Positions 44,839 to 53,980 of a DNA stretch of 64,000 bases are shown here, in pieces. The first letter of the stretch is position 1. Each line of letters opens with the position of its first letter. The stretch is taken from assembly GCA_016714685.1 (NCBI GenBank), contig JADKCH010000032.1, positions 61,597-125,596 on the forward strand. The letters are read 5' to 3'. Made by a program: the position numbers and the translations under genes. This DNA is from Candidatus Geothrix odensensis. Its GTDB lineage: Bacteria; Acidobacteriota; Holophagae; Holophagales; Holophagaceae. Below the pieces are notes generated by a model. The model ran no database searches. It had not been told where the DNA came from and worked only from the letters and a program-made list of their open reading frames with translations.

Positions 44839-46623
44839 GTGACATCAGGGGAATCCGCGTTCCTGGAAACCCTTACGGAACCTGAGCGCCTCCATTTCCG
44901 GCACCTGGCGATGGTGCGGCCGCAGCTGCCCACCGAAGGCCAGATTCACATGCTCGAGGGCCTGGCCCGCTCCCTCGGCTCCCCTCGGCTGCTCACCCTC
45001 ATGGCCAGGACACCCCACTGGCTGGCCCACTGGCCCATCCTACTGGGGCTCGCGGAGAACGAGGCCACCCCCGAGTCCATCCGCCGCGACCTGGAAATGG
45101 TGGTCTCCCTCTTCGACCAGATGCGGGAGATGGACCAGGCCCCGGCCCCTGAGAAGGAAGAGCGCTCGGAATCGGTAAAGGCCCTCTACTCGCAGCTGAA
45201 CGCTGGCCTGAAGCCCGTGGCCAAGCTCCTGGCGAAACAGCTGGCCAAGACCGTCACCGCCACCGGCACCACCCAGGAGCTGCCCCCCCTCCCGGCGGAA
45301 CATCCCGATTGGGAGGCCCTGTGCGCCCTACCGGAGGCGGCGCCCCCCAAGCCCCCGACTCAAAACCTTGATCGGGTGGGTCGGCTCGCCCGGGCCCTCC
45401 AGACCGCCCAGACCGAGGAGCTCCTCTCGTTCCTGGTGGACCCCGATCTGGAACTGCGCCAGACGGCCCTGCAGAACCCCCTGGTGACCGAGGAGCTGGT
45501 CTGCCAGGCCCTGGCGCTGTGCGGCGTGCCCGCCTTCTTCGAGGAGGTCTACGCCGAGGCCCGCTGGTACTTCCGGGAACCCGTGCGGGACAGCCTGCAG
45601 GGTTCACCGGGCTGCCCCTCCGACCTCTCCAGGCGGGTCGGCCTGTCCCGGCACCTGGTGGCGGCCCTGGCCCAGGGTGCCTCCGACCGCGCCGCCCTCC
45701 GGCGCATCGTCAGCCTCTTCAGCCAGCTGGACGAAAGCGAGTACCAGTTCATCACCTTCTGGGCCAAGCGGCAGTCCCCCCAGCTCCTGCGGGTAGTGAA
45801 GTACTTCTACGACCGCCTGCAGCGGGAGCGCTCGGGGCTGGCTTCGGCCTTGCCTGGGCGCGGCGAGGAGGGCCGCTGGGCGACCATGGAGGAGCGGGTC
45901 TTCCTCGCCACGCAGGCCACCCAGGAAGAGCAGCTCAGCCAGATATTGAAGGATCCGGATCCCCGGGTCTTCCGCCTGGCCCTGGAAAATCCGGCGCTCA
46001 GCCCCAGGCTGCTCACCTCCTCCATCGCCGCCCTGGACCACGGCCGGGTGGAGGCCATCGCCGCCCATGCCGGCTGGTCCGAGGACCCCATGGTGGCCGA
46101 GGCCCTCGTGCACCACCCCCAGCTGTCCGAGGCGTCGGCCCTCCAGCTGTTCGCCAGCCTGCAGGGGATGAGGCCCGCCATCGAGATCCTCCGCGACCCG
46201 CGGGTCCTGCACCTGGAGCTCAAGCGCCGCGCCCTCGAGCACCTCCGTGCGCGCTACCAGGAGATGGACATTCCCAACCGCATCACCGCGCTGCGCACGT
46301 CTGGCGGTGAGCTCATGCGCCACCTCCCCCAGGAGGTGCTGCAGGACGAGGAGACCCTGCGCCGGATGGTGGCGGACCGCCAGCTGGATCCGGGCATCCT
46401 CCTGCGGCTGGCCCGGAACAAGCTGACGCCCCGGGCCGTGCTCGAGCAGATCGCCGGCCATCCAGTGCTCATGGCCCACGCGGCGATCATGTCCGAGCTG
46501 TTGCTCAACCCCAAGACTCCCCGGGAAGCCTCCATGCGCATCTGGGGCCTGCTCTCCGAGGCGGAGCAGCACGAGCTCCTGCGCAGCCCGCACCTGCCGG
46601 CGGCCCTCCGGAGCCTGGGCTGA
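44839..46623 (+). CDS. Large helical-repeat protein of unknown function
   Basis: 594 residues. Repeated motifs such as LVDPDLELRQTALQNPLVTE and LKDPDPRVFRLALENPALSP recall leucine-rich-repeat-variant/HEAT-type repeats, where each unit has a DP-x-R-x2-A-L-NP signature. It shows no signal peptide, membrane segment or enzyme motif. The GTG at 44839 follows GGAGGG. It lies 13 bp after the HisA-like gene and is probably co-transcribed. It is likely a cytoplasmic scaffold or binding protein. Confidence 0.7.
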   Translation: MTSGESAFLETLTEPERLHFRHLAMVRPQLPTEGQIHMLEGLARSLGSPRLLTLMARTPHWLAHWPILLGLAENEATPESIRRDLEMVVSLFDQMREMDQAPAPEKEERSESVKALYSQLNAGLKPVAKLLAKQLAKTVTATGTTQELPPLPAEHPDWEALCALPEAAPPKPPTQNLDRVGRLARALQTAQTEELLSFLVDPDLELRQTALQNPLVTEELVCQALALCGVPAFFEEVYAEARWYFREPVRDSLQGSPGCPSDLSRRVGLSRHLVAALAQGASDRAALRRIVSLFSQLDESEYQFITFWAKRQSPQLLRVVKYFYDRLQRERSGLASALPGRGEEGRWATMEERVFLATQATQEEQLSQILKDPDPRVFRLALENPALSPRLLTSSIAALDHGRVEAIAAHAGWSEDPMVAEALVHHPQLSEASALQLFASLQGMRPAIEILRDPRVLHLELKRRALEHLRARYQEMDIPNRITALRTSGGELMRHLPQEVLQDEETLRRMVADRQLDPGILLRLARNKLTPRAVLEQIAGHPVLMAHAAIMSELLLNPKTPREASMRIWGLLSEAEQHELLRSPHLPAALRSLG

Positions 46624-46686
46624 GGCGGGCCCTCCGCCCGGTGTAAACGCAAGCTGCGCGGTTGCGTAGCCCTTCCAGGAGCCACC

Positions 46687-47697
46687 ATGCGACGCCCCGC
46701 CGCCATCCTGATCCCCGCCGCGGTGGCCTTGGTCTGCCTTCCCTTCGCCTCCTCCTGCCGCTCCAAGACCCGTGTACCCGCCTGGGTCCAGGTCGCGCCG
46801 GGGGACAGCCTCGCCGCCTTCTCGGGCGAGGCCGGCTGGGTACTCACCCACAAGGAGATCCAGTCCCTCATCGCCCGGGATCCCATGGTCGAACGGGCCC
46901 TCGACCTCTTCCTCCAGAAGGCCCGCATCAACCCCAGCACCGAGACTGGTCGATTGACCTTCCATGTCGTCGGCATGCCCGGGAAGGGCGAGGACACCCT
47001 TCAGAAGGGCCTCGAACATGTCCTCATCCAGCTCAACCAGTTCAAGGATCCCGCCGCCCTGATCGGGGCCCTTGCCGAGTCCTTCCCCCAGGAGGGTTCC
47101 CTCCGCATCCAGGGCCGTGACTGGCCCCTCCATGTGATCCTCGACCTCGAGGCCGGGGGCACCAAGGCCCACATCCGCGCGGCCAGCGACGAGAAGGGCC
47201 AGATCTGGATCGGTTCCCTGGAGGCCCTGAACCGGCTTGCTTCTTCACCGAGCCTGGGTTCCCAGCCCGACGCCGCCCTGGCCGCCGAGTGGATCAGCCC
47301 CAAGGCCCCTTTCCAGGGCTTCCTCCATCCCGACGCGCTCCTGGGGGGCCTGCGGAAGGCCCTGGACGGCAGCATCATCAAGGACCTGCCGAAGGGGGTG
47401 AACGCCCTGTTCTGGAGCATCACGCCGCCCGCCGAGAAGGACCAGCCCGTGAAGTTCGAGCTGGCCCTCGCGGGCACGCCTGAGGGCATCAACCAGGTCA
47501 CTCCCTGGCTCCAGCGCCTGGTGGCCGCCGCCACCGCCATCCAGCCTGCCCCGGGCTCAGCCCCCGAGTTGATGCAGGAGAAGCGGCGGGTGGGATTGCG
47601 CTGCACCCTGACCCCGGATCAGCTCAAGCTGGTGATGGAGAAACTCGGCCAGCCCGGCTTTTCCTTCAACCTCCCCGGTGGAAGCCCCAAGGCATGA
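46687..47697 (+). CDS. Predicted lipoprotein, first gene of the ECF sigma operon
   Basis: 336 residues. The signal peptide ends in a lipobox-like LPFASSC, giving lipidated Cys24. The mature part is a mixed alpha/beta region with no recognised family; phrases such as WVLTHKEIQSLIARDPMVER suggest two repeated substrate-binding-like lobes. The stop overlaps the sigma-factor start (ATGA). It may be a target or sensor for the sigma/anti-sigma pair. Confidence 0.6.
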   Translation: MRRPAAILIPAAVALVCLPFASSCRSKTRVPAWVQVAPGDSLAAFSGEAGWVLTHKEIQSLIARDPMVERALDLFLQKARINPSTETGRLTFHVVGMPGKGEDTLQKGLEHVLIQLNQFKDPAALIGALAESFPQEGSLRIQGRDWPLHVILDLEAGGTKAHIRAASDEKGQIWIGSLEALNRLASSPSLGSQPDAALAAEWISPKAPFQGFLHPDALLGGLRKALDGSIIKDLPKGVNALFWSITPPAEKDQPVKFELALAGTPEGINQVTPWLQRLVAAATAIQPAPGSAPELMQEKRRVGLRCTLTPDQLKLVMEKLGQPGFSFNLPGGSPKA

Positions 47698-48284
47698 GCC
47701 CGGCCGTCGCCCTCACCGCCGATGGCGGTTTCCCACCGCAGGACGAGCCGTCCCCCGAATACTGGATGGCCCAGCTGAAGGCGGGCAGGGAGGAAGCCCT
47801 GGCCCACCTCATGGCCCGCTTCGAGCGCCCCCTCTTCGCCTTCCTGCACCGCCGCCTCCAGGGCGAGGCCGGGGTCGTCCAGGAGCTGGCCCAGGAGGTT
47901 TTCCTCAAGTGCCTCCAGCATTGTCAGCGTTTCGAGGAGGGCCGGCCGGTGGCCGCCTGGCTTTTTACGCTGGCGGCTAATGCGGCGACCGACCATCTGC
48001 GTAGAAGAGGGCGGGAGGTACCCCCTCCCGAGACCTTTGACGCACCGGACCCCCACCAACCATCCCCCTGGGAGTCCGTGGACCAAAGCCGGCGGATCCA
48101 GGCCCTTCGCGGGGCCCTGGAGGGGCTGACCCCCCGCCAGCGGGCCATGGTCCTCGCCTACTACGTCCACGAGCATCCGGTGAAACGGATCGCCCAGGAC
48201 CTGGGCTGCGCCGAAGGCACCGTGAAAGCCACCCTCTTCCAAAGCCTCCAGAAACTCCGCAAAACCCTCGGACCCCAGCCATGA
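47694..48284 (+). CDS. ECF-type RNA polymerase sigma factor
   Basis: 196 residues. Sigma region 2 is seen as ELAQEVFLKCLQHCQRFEEG followed by AAWLFTLAANAATDHLRR. Region 4 is a helix-turn-helix, LTPRQRAMVLAYYVHE and CAEGTVKATLFQSLQKLRK. It directs RNA polymerase to stress- or envelope-type promoters. The ATG overlaps the lipoprotein stop, and the stop overlaps the following membrane protein, the usual place of an anti-sigma factor. Confidence 0.92.
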   Translation: MSPAVALTADGGFPPQDEPSPEYWMAQLKAGREEALAHLMARFERPLFAFLHRRLQGEAGVVQELAQEVFLKCLQHCQRFEEGRPVAAWLFTLAANAATDHLRRRGREVPPPETFDAPDPHQPSPWESVDQSRRIQALRGALEGLTPRQRAMVLAYYVHEHPVKRIAQDLGCAEGTVKATLFQSLQKLRKTLGPQP

Positions 48285-48982
48285 CCTCCCTCGACCCCCA
48301 GCGCCTTGAATCCCAGAGCCCCCAGCCCGGGCTCGACGAGGCCCGGCTCTTCGAGCTGCTCGAGCAACCCGAGCTCTGGCCCGAGGATCCCGCCGCGCAG
48401 GCCGAGCTCGCCACCCTGCTGGAGCTGCACCTGGCCCTGGGGAGCCACGGCCCCGCCCTGGCCGAGGGTCTGGCCCCAGCCCCGCGCGCCCGGTGGACCA
48501 CCTCCTGGTCCCTGACCGCGGCCGCCATCCTGCTCGTGGCCCTCATCCCCACCTTCACCATCCTGCAGCGGACCCAGAGCCTCAAGGAGCAGGCCCGGGA
48601 CACGGCCCGCCTGGAGCAGCTGGCCCTGAAGCGGACCCAGGATCGCGCCTGGATCGCCTTCTTCCAGCAGAGCAAGACCCTGCTCCAGGATTTCGAGCAG
48701 AATCCGGCCCTCTGCAAGAAGGGCGAAGAGGATCGCCGGCAGGAACGCGAAATGGCCATGGCCCTCCTGGAGGCCAGCCATCAGCTCGCCGCCCAGGGCG
48801 CGCCCCTCAAGGAGGCTGAATTCATCCGGGCCAGCCTGCACTCCTGGCTCTCCGAAGTCGCCTTCGAGGAAAACTGCCTGACCGTGGAACGGGCGCGGGA
48901 GCTGCGCCAGTGGGCCGCCACCCACAACCTTGAGACCGAGTCGGAGCGGATGGAACGGCGCCTGCGCGGAGAGGGCGCATGA
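48281..48982 (+). CDS. Single-pass membrane protein, candidate anti-sigma factor
   Basis: 233 residues. The acidic cytoplasmic N-terminus (about 1-72) is followed by one transmembrane helix (about 75-94) and a coiled coil-rich periplasmic part. It lacks the zinc-binding HxxxCxxC of ZAS anti-sigma factors. Its role as anti-sigma partner is inferred from position after the ECF sigma gene and from topology. It overlaps both neighbours by ATGA. Confidence 0.68.
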   Translation: MTSLDPQRLESQSPQPGLDEARLFELLEQPELWPEDPAAQAELATLLELHLALGSHGPALAEGLAPAPRARWTTSWSLTAAAILLVALIPTFTILQRTQSLKEQARDTARLEQLALKRTQDRAWIAFFQQSKTLLQDFEQNPALCKKGEEDRRQEREMAMALLEASHQLAAQGAPLKEAEFIRASLHSWLSEVAFEENCLTVERARELRQWAATHNLETESERMERRLRGEGA

Positions 48983-49788
48983 AGCTCGGTCTCCTGATGG
49001 CCATGCCCGCGCTGGTGCTGCCCGTGGCCCCGGAGCCCGCGGTCCTCCTCGCCGAGCAGCCCTTGGACAGCCTCTTCCGGCAGGGCCGCGACCTCCGCTA
49101 TGCCCAGCGCTGGTACGAGGCCGCCCAGGCCTACCGGACCCTGCTCCGTGAATTCCCCGCCTCCTCCCGCGCCGCGGACGCCCGGTACTGGCTGGCCGCC
49201 AGCCTCGAGCAGGACCAGCGCTGGGACGAGGCCGCCGAGGCCTACACCGAATTCCTGATGAAGCACCCCGATCAGCGCATGCTCGGCAAGGAGGCCCGCC
49301 TCAACCGGGTGCGCTGCTGGGGCATCCGCCAGTGGGACAGCCCCGCCGCCGTCGCCGGGTTGGCCCAGTCCCTGTCGGATGAGCGGGAGGAGGTCCGCCT
49401 CGCCGCCGCCCTCCAGCTGGCCAAGCGCCGCGACGCCCGAGCCGTGCCCGTGCTCCAGGCCGGTCTCCGGGTCGATGCGTCCTCCGAGGCCTGCCGCCTG
49501 GCCCTGCAGGGCATGGGCATCCAGCCCCAGGCCGCGGGCCCAGCCCAGGGCCGCTTCCTCGTGATCCGGGTGAAGGAGCGTGGCAAGTCCGAGGTCCTCA
49601 CAGTGCGGCTGGCCCTGGGACTGGCCCGGGCCGTGGGCGGCTACCTGTCGGACGAGCAGCTGCGCCAGGCCAAGACCAAGGGCGTGGACATGGAGCGGCT
49701 CATGGACCAGGCCCTCAACGCCCCCAAGGGCACCGAGCTGTTCAGCCTGGACGACAGCAAGAGCAACGTCACGGTGACCGTCGAGTAA
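48979..49788 (+). CDS. Exported TPR/HEAT-repeat protein
   Basis: 269 residues with a signal-like N-terminus (MKLGLLMAMPALVLPVAPEP). Two TPR repeats of the CpoB/YbgF kind follow (FRQGRDLRYAQRWYEAAQAY, DARYWLAASLEQDQRWDEAA), then HEAT-like helices (REEVRLAAALQLAKRRDARA). The last gene of the overlapping sigma-factor operon, it is likely periplasmic and may form part of the signal-sensing arm. Confidence 0.68.
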   Translation: MKLGLLMAMPALVLPVAPEPAVLLAEQPLDSLFRQGRDLRYAQRWYEAAQAYRTLLREFPASSRAADARYWLAASLEQDQRWDEAAEAYTEFLMKHPDQRMLGKEARLNRVRCWGIRQWDSPAAVAGLAQSLSDEREEVRLAAALQLAKRRDARAVPVLQAGLRVDASSEACRLALQGMGIQPQAAGPAQGRFLVIRVKERGKSEVLTVRLALGLARAVGGYLSDEQLRQAKTKGVDMERLMDQALNAPKGTELFSLDDSKSNVTVTVE

Positions 49789-49837
49789 TCCGTCCGGAGG
49801 GCGGATCCGGGCGGACCGGCTAAGCTGGTGCCTGACC

Positions 49838-51646
49838 ATGTCCCAGCTGCTGCGCTTCTTCAAGGACCACCTCCGTCCCCACGCCCCCCTCATTGCCGGG
49901 GGTTCGCTCTTCCTGCTCCTGGCCGGGCTGTGCCAAGGCGCCCTCATCGCCTCCATCAAGTTCGTCTTCGACGATGGCAAGGTCCACGCGCTCCAAGCCA
50001 ACCAGCCGGGCCTCTTCGGGCAGCTGGAGCACCTGCGGGCCTGGGTGCTGGCCCACCTTCCCGAGGCCTCCGTGCTACGCACCAATGGCCTCCTGGTGCC
50101 CCTCGTCCTGGTCTCCCTCTTCGCCTTGAAGGGCCTGTTCACCTACAGTGGCACCCTCCTCATGGTGCGCAGTGGCATCCGGGCCACCCAGGCCCTGCGG
50201 GAGCGGCTCTTCGCCCACTTCCTGCTCCAGGAACCAGCCTTCTTCCAGAAGCACCCCGTGGGCGAGCTGCTCACCCGCAGCATCAACGATGTGGGCGCGG
50301 TCCAGGGCATCGCCAGCAACCAGCTGGCCGAGATGGTCCGGGAGGTCTGCGTGGCCCTCACCATGCTGGCCACCGTCCTCTACATGGACTGGAAGCTGAG
50401 CCTCACGCTCTTCCTAGCCGGCCCCCTCGTCGTCCTGCCGGTGAAGAAGCTGAGCCAGCGTATCCGCAAGGTGAACCACCGGAACCAGGAGGCCTCCAGC
50501 CACCTGCTCCAGCGCCTCAAGGAGGTGTTCAGCAACATCCGCGTGGTGCAGGCCTTCGCCCGCGAATCCTACGAAGTCGGGCGCTTCCAGCTCCAGAACC
50601 AGGAGCTCTACCGCCTGGGCATGAAGAGTGCCCGGGCCTCGGCGCTCTCCACGCCGATCATGGAGCTGGTGGGTGGGCTCCTGCTGGCCTTCCTCGCGGC
50701 CTACGCCTCGGGGCGCTTCAAGAACGGGACGCTCACCTCAGAAAACTTCCTCACCTACATCCTGGCCATCTACGCCCTCTACGATCCGCTGCGCCGCCTG
50801 ACCAAGCTCAACAACGAGATCCAGGTGGCCTCGGCCAGCCTTGACCGCGTCTACGCCATGCTGGACCGCCAGCCGGAACTGCCGGTCCATCCGAATCCCA
50901 AGCCCGTGCCCGCGCGGCCCAGCCTGCTGCGCTTCGAGGACGTGTCATTCACCTATGACGGCAAGCACCCGGTACTCCGCGGCGTGGACCTCTCGGTGAA
51001 GGCCGGCGAGACCGTGGCCCTGGTGGGCGGCAGCGGTGGCGGCAAGACGACCCTCGTGAACCTGGTGCCACGCTTCTTCGATCCCACGGGCGGCCGGATC
51101 ACCCTGGATGGCATCGACCTCCGGGATTTCGATCCGCGGGAGCTCCGCCAGACCATTGGCATCGTCACCCAGGAGACGCTGCTCTTCATGGACACCGTGC
51201 ACGACAACATCGCCTACGGCAGGCAGGCCAGCCGCGAAGCCGTCATCGAGGCCGCGCGGAAGGCCCACGCCCACGACTTCATCCAGGGGCTGTCCAGGGG
51301 CTACGACACCCCGCTGGCGGAGACGGGCTCCAGCCTCAGCGGCGGCCAGCGCCAGCGTCTGGCCATTGCCCGTGCCCTGCTGCAGGATCCGCCCATCCTC
51401 ATCCTGGATGAGGCCACCAGCGCCCTGGACACCGAGAGCGAGCGGGCCGTGCAGGCGGCCCTCGAGACGCTCATGCAGAACCGCACGACCCTGGTGATCG
51501 CCCACCGCCTCAGCACCATCCAGCGCGCCACCCGCATCTGCGCCATGAAGCAGGGCCGCATCGTGGAGGTGGGCAGCCATGAGGAACTGCTGGCCCAGGG
51601 CGGCGAATACGCCCGCCTCCACAAGCTGCAGTTCGCCGAGGCGTGA
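49838..51646 (+). CDS. ABC transporter, MsbA-type lipid/multidrug exporter
   Basis: 602 residues with six transmembrane helices fused to one ATPase domain. The nucleotide-binding part shows Walker A GGSGGGKT at 397-404, signature LSGGQRQR, Walker B ILILDEATS and a switch His in LVIAHRLS. Such half-transporters work as homodimers and flip lipid A, phospholipids or drugs. The cargo cannot be fixed from sequence alone. queA follows 10 bp downstream. Confidence 0.92.
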   Translation: MSQLLRFFKDHLRPHAPLIAGGSLFLLLAGLCQGALIASIKFVFDDGKVHALQANQPGLFGQLEHLRAWVLAHLPEASVLRTNGLLVPLVLVSLFALKGLFTYSGTLLMVRSGIRATQALRERLFAHFLLQEPAFFQKHPVGELLTRSINDVGAVQGIASNQLAEMVREVCVALTMLATVLYMDWKLSLTLFLAGPLVVLPVKKLSQRIRKVNHRNQEASSHLLQRLKEVFSNIRVVQAFARESYEVGRFQLQNQELYRLGMKSARASALSTPIMELVGGLLLAFLAAYASGRFKNGTLTSENFLTYILAIYALYDPLRRLTKLNNEIQVASASLDRVYAMLDRQPELPVHPNPKPVPARPSLLRFEDVSFTYDGKHPVLRGVDLSVKAGETVALVGGSGGGKTTLVNLVPRFFDPTGGRITLDGIDLRDFDPRELRQTIGIVTQETLLFMDTVHDNIAYGRQASREAVIEAARKAHAHDFIQGLSRGYDTPLAETGSSLSGGQRQRLAIARALLQDPPILILDEATSALDTESERAVQAALETLMQNRTTLVIAHRLSTIQRATRICAMKQGRIVEVGSHEELLAQGGEYARLHKLQFAEA

Positions 51647-51656
51647 CGTCGTCCCG

Positions 51657-52715
51657 ATGAAGCGCTCCGACTTCCACTTCGACCTGCCGCCGGAGCTCAT
51701 CGCCCAGCACCCGGCCTCGGAGCGCGATGGCGCCCGCCTGCTGGTGGTGGATGCGCGGACGGGGACCTGGTCCCACCGCGGCATCCGCGACCTGCCGGTG
51801 CTGCTGCCCGTTGACAGCCTCTGCGTGCCGAACGACGTGCGGGTGCGACACGCGCGCCTCTTCCTGCGGCGGAGCGGAGGCGGCGCCGGCGAGGCCCTGC
51901 TTCTGCGGGGCCTCGGCGAGGGCGTCTTCGAGGCCATGGTGAAGCCCGGCGCACGCCTGAAGCCAGGCGCCTCCGCCACCGTGGTGGATCCCGTCTCTGA
52001 CGCGCCCCTCGCCCGGCTCGACATCCTCGAGACCCTGCCCGAGGGTCTGCGCGCCGTGCGGGTCCACGCGGAGCACGGCCTGGACTGGGACGAGATCGAC
52101 CGCATCGGCCGCCTGCCCCTCCCGCCCTACATCGACCACCTGGCCGAAGGGGAGGACGAGACCCGCTACCAGACAGTGTTCGCGGCGCGGGAGGGCGAGG
52201 CCGTGGCGGCCCCCACGGCGGGCCTGCACTTCACGCCGGAGCTGATCTCCGCCCTGCGCTCCCGCGGCTGCGCCTGGCAGCCGGTCCGTCTCCACGTGGG
52301 CCTGGGCACCTTTCGACCCATGACCGCCGAGCGGCTGGAAGACCACGCCATGCACGAGGAGCGCTTCGAGATCCCCGAGGGCACCGCGGGCCTCCTCGAG
52401 CCCGTCCTCAAGGATCGATCACGTCCCATCGTCTGCGTGGGCACCACCTCCCTGCGCACCCTCGAAGGCGCGTGGAATGGGCAGCGGCTGGCCCGGGAGG
52501 GCGCCACCCGGCTCTTCATCACGCCGGGCTACCGGCTGCGCACCGCCGACCACCTGCTCACCAACTTCCACCTGCCCGAGAGCACCCTCTTCGTGCTGGT
52601 CTCCGCCCTGCTGGGCCCGGAGGTGGCGCAGGCGGCCTACGCCGAGGCCATCCGGGAGCGCTACAGATTTTTCAGTTACGGTGACGCGATGTTGATCTTG
52701 AACGCCCGTCGCTGA
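51657..52715 (+). CDS. queA: S-adenosylmethionine:tRNA ribosyltransferase-isomerase
   Basis: Transfers the ribosyl group of SAM to 7-aminomethyl-7-deazaguanine in tRNA, making epoxyqueuosine; 352 residues. Family motifs include FDLPPELIAQHPASERDGAR, APTAGLHFTPELI, HVGLGTFRPM and TNFHLPESTLFVLVSALLG. ATG 51657 gives the typical N-terminus MKRSDFHFDLPPELIAQHP. It converges on the small membrane protein gene at 52719. Confidence 0.95.
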   Translation: MKRSDFHFDLPPELIAQHPASERDGARLLVVDARTGTWSHRGIRDLPVLLPVDSLCVPNDVRVRHARLFLRRSGGGAGEALLLRGLGEGVFEAMVKPGARLKPGASATVVDPVSDAPLARLDILETLPEGLRAVRVHAEHGLDWDEIDRIGRLPLPPYIDHLAEGEDETRYQTVFAAREGEAVAAPTAGLHFTPELISALRSRGCAWQPVRLHVGLGTFRPMTAERLEDHAMHEERFEIPEGTAGLLEPVLKDRSRPIVCVGTTSLRTLEGAWNGQRLAREGATRLFITPGYRLRTADHLLTNFHLPESTLFVLVSALLGPEVAQAAYAEAIRERYRFFSYGDAMLILNARR

Positions 52716-52718
52716 TAT

Positions 52719-53066
52719 CTACAAGTACTCGACAAACTGGTGAATCACCGGGATGCGGTGCTTCTTGCCCTTGGTGGCCTGCAGGATGCTCGTCACGGAC
52801 ATGCCCAGGCACCAGAGCAGCCAGAGGGGCAGGAAGAAGCGCGTGGAAACCGAGCCGAAGATGGGGAAGAGGCCGATGATCACCAGAGCCAGCGTCATCA
52901 CGCACTCGACGAAGGCCAGGATCACGCCCTGCCGGGCGTGCCACAGCAGCTCCGGGTCCTCCCGGTTCCGCATGTAGGGCAGAAAGGCCCAGGGTCCCGC
53001 ATAGCACAGGATCAGGTCTCGCAAGCGCTCGCCCACATAGAGCGGGGTCGGGACATCCAGAGCCAC
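52719..53066 (-). CDS. Small membrane protein of the DUF4870/Tic20-like type
   Basis: 115 residues with about three hydrophobic helices (near 18-32, 49-68 and 75-98) and the motif DLILCYAGPWAFLPYMRNRE. LLWHARQGVILAFVE resembles the DUF4870 signature (HA(R/K)Q). Start GTG 53066 is supported by GGAGG. Function unknown; not linked to queA except by position. Confidence 0.65.
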   Translation of the reverse strand: MALDVPTPLYVGERLRDLILCYAGPWAFLPYMRNREDPELLWHARQGVILAFVECVMTLALVIIGLFPIFGSVSTRFFLPLWLLWCLGMSVTSILQATKGKKHRIPVIHQFVEYL

Positions 53067-53132
53067 GGCAACCTCCAGATTGAGGATAGCGCAAGGGCCG
53101 GCGACCCAGCCCCAGCCCGTGCCGTTTCGCCT

Positions 53133-53915
53133 TCAGCGCCCCCGCCACAGCACGAGCACAGCCATCAGCAGCACGAAGGCGGCATAGACCTGCTTCAGCC
53201 GCGGCCCCCGCAGGCCCGTGGCCACCCGGGCCCCGGCCAGGGCTCCGACGGCAAAGCCGATCGCCACGCCCCCGATCACCATCCAAGGCAGGCTCCCCTG
53301 GGCCCTTGCGTAGATGTAGACGCCCGGCAGCCCGATGGGCGGCAGCAGCATCATCAGGCTGGTGAGCTGGGCCTCGAGCTGCGTCATCCGGAACCGCGAG
53401 GCCAGGAGCGGAACCACCACCACGGCGCCACCGAGTCCGGTAAGTCCCGACAAGAGCCCCCCCACGAGGCCGATGGGCAGGCCCCGGGTCCAGAGTCCGG
53501 CAAGGTCGGCGGGCATGACGCCACGAACCGCGGGCGGCTCCCTCCGGAGAACGGTCTGGACGGCCAGGAACACCAGGAAGGCGGCGAACCCCCAGCGCAG
53601 GGGCCCCTGGGCGATCTGGTTGGCCAGGAGGGACCCGCCGGTGACCCCGAAGAGGAAGGCCAGGACCAGCACGGCCACCAGGGGGAGGCTCGTGGTGATG
53701 CCCCGGCGCCGGTACTCCAGCACCGCCGGCAGGCCCGTGGGCAGGAGCATGGCCGCCAGGGTGGCCCCCTGGGCCCGGTGCTGATCGAGGCCCAGGACCA
53801 GCCCCAGGAGGGGCACCATGACGATCCCCCCACCGATGCCGAAGAGGCCGGAGAGCAGCCCCCCGCAGAGGCCTGTTCCCAGGCCAGCCAGCAGGTGGCT
53901 TCCGTCCGCGATCAT
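53133..53915 (-). CDS. TSUP-family (TauE/SafE) sulfite/anion exporter
   Basis: 260 residues with about eight transmembrane helices in two homologous halves. The family repeats appear as GGLLSGLFGIGGGIVMVPLL and LLSGLTGLGGAVVVVPLL. TSUP proteins move sulfite, sulfoacetate, formate or related anions across the inner membrane. ATG 53915. It is divergent from the phosphoesterase-like gene. Confidence 0.9.
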   Translation of the reverse strand: MIADGSHLLAGLGTGLCGGLLSGLFGIGGGIVMVPLLGLVLGLDQHRAQGATLAAMLLPTGLPAVLEYRRRGITTSLPLVAVLVLAFLFGVTGGSLLANQIAQGPLRWGFAAFLVFLAVQTVLRREPPAVRGVMPADLAGLWTRGLPIGLVGGLLSGLTGLGGAVVVVPLLASRFRMTQLEAQLTSLMMLLPPIGLPGVYIYARAQGSLPWMVIGGVAIGFAVGALAGARVATGLRGPRLKQVYAAFVLLMAVLVLWRGR

Positions 53916-53980
53916 GCCGAGTGGCCTCCCTCCGAGGATTCTGGGACCGCGTGTGGTCCAATGGAAGGTTGGAGGCTCCG

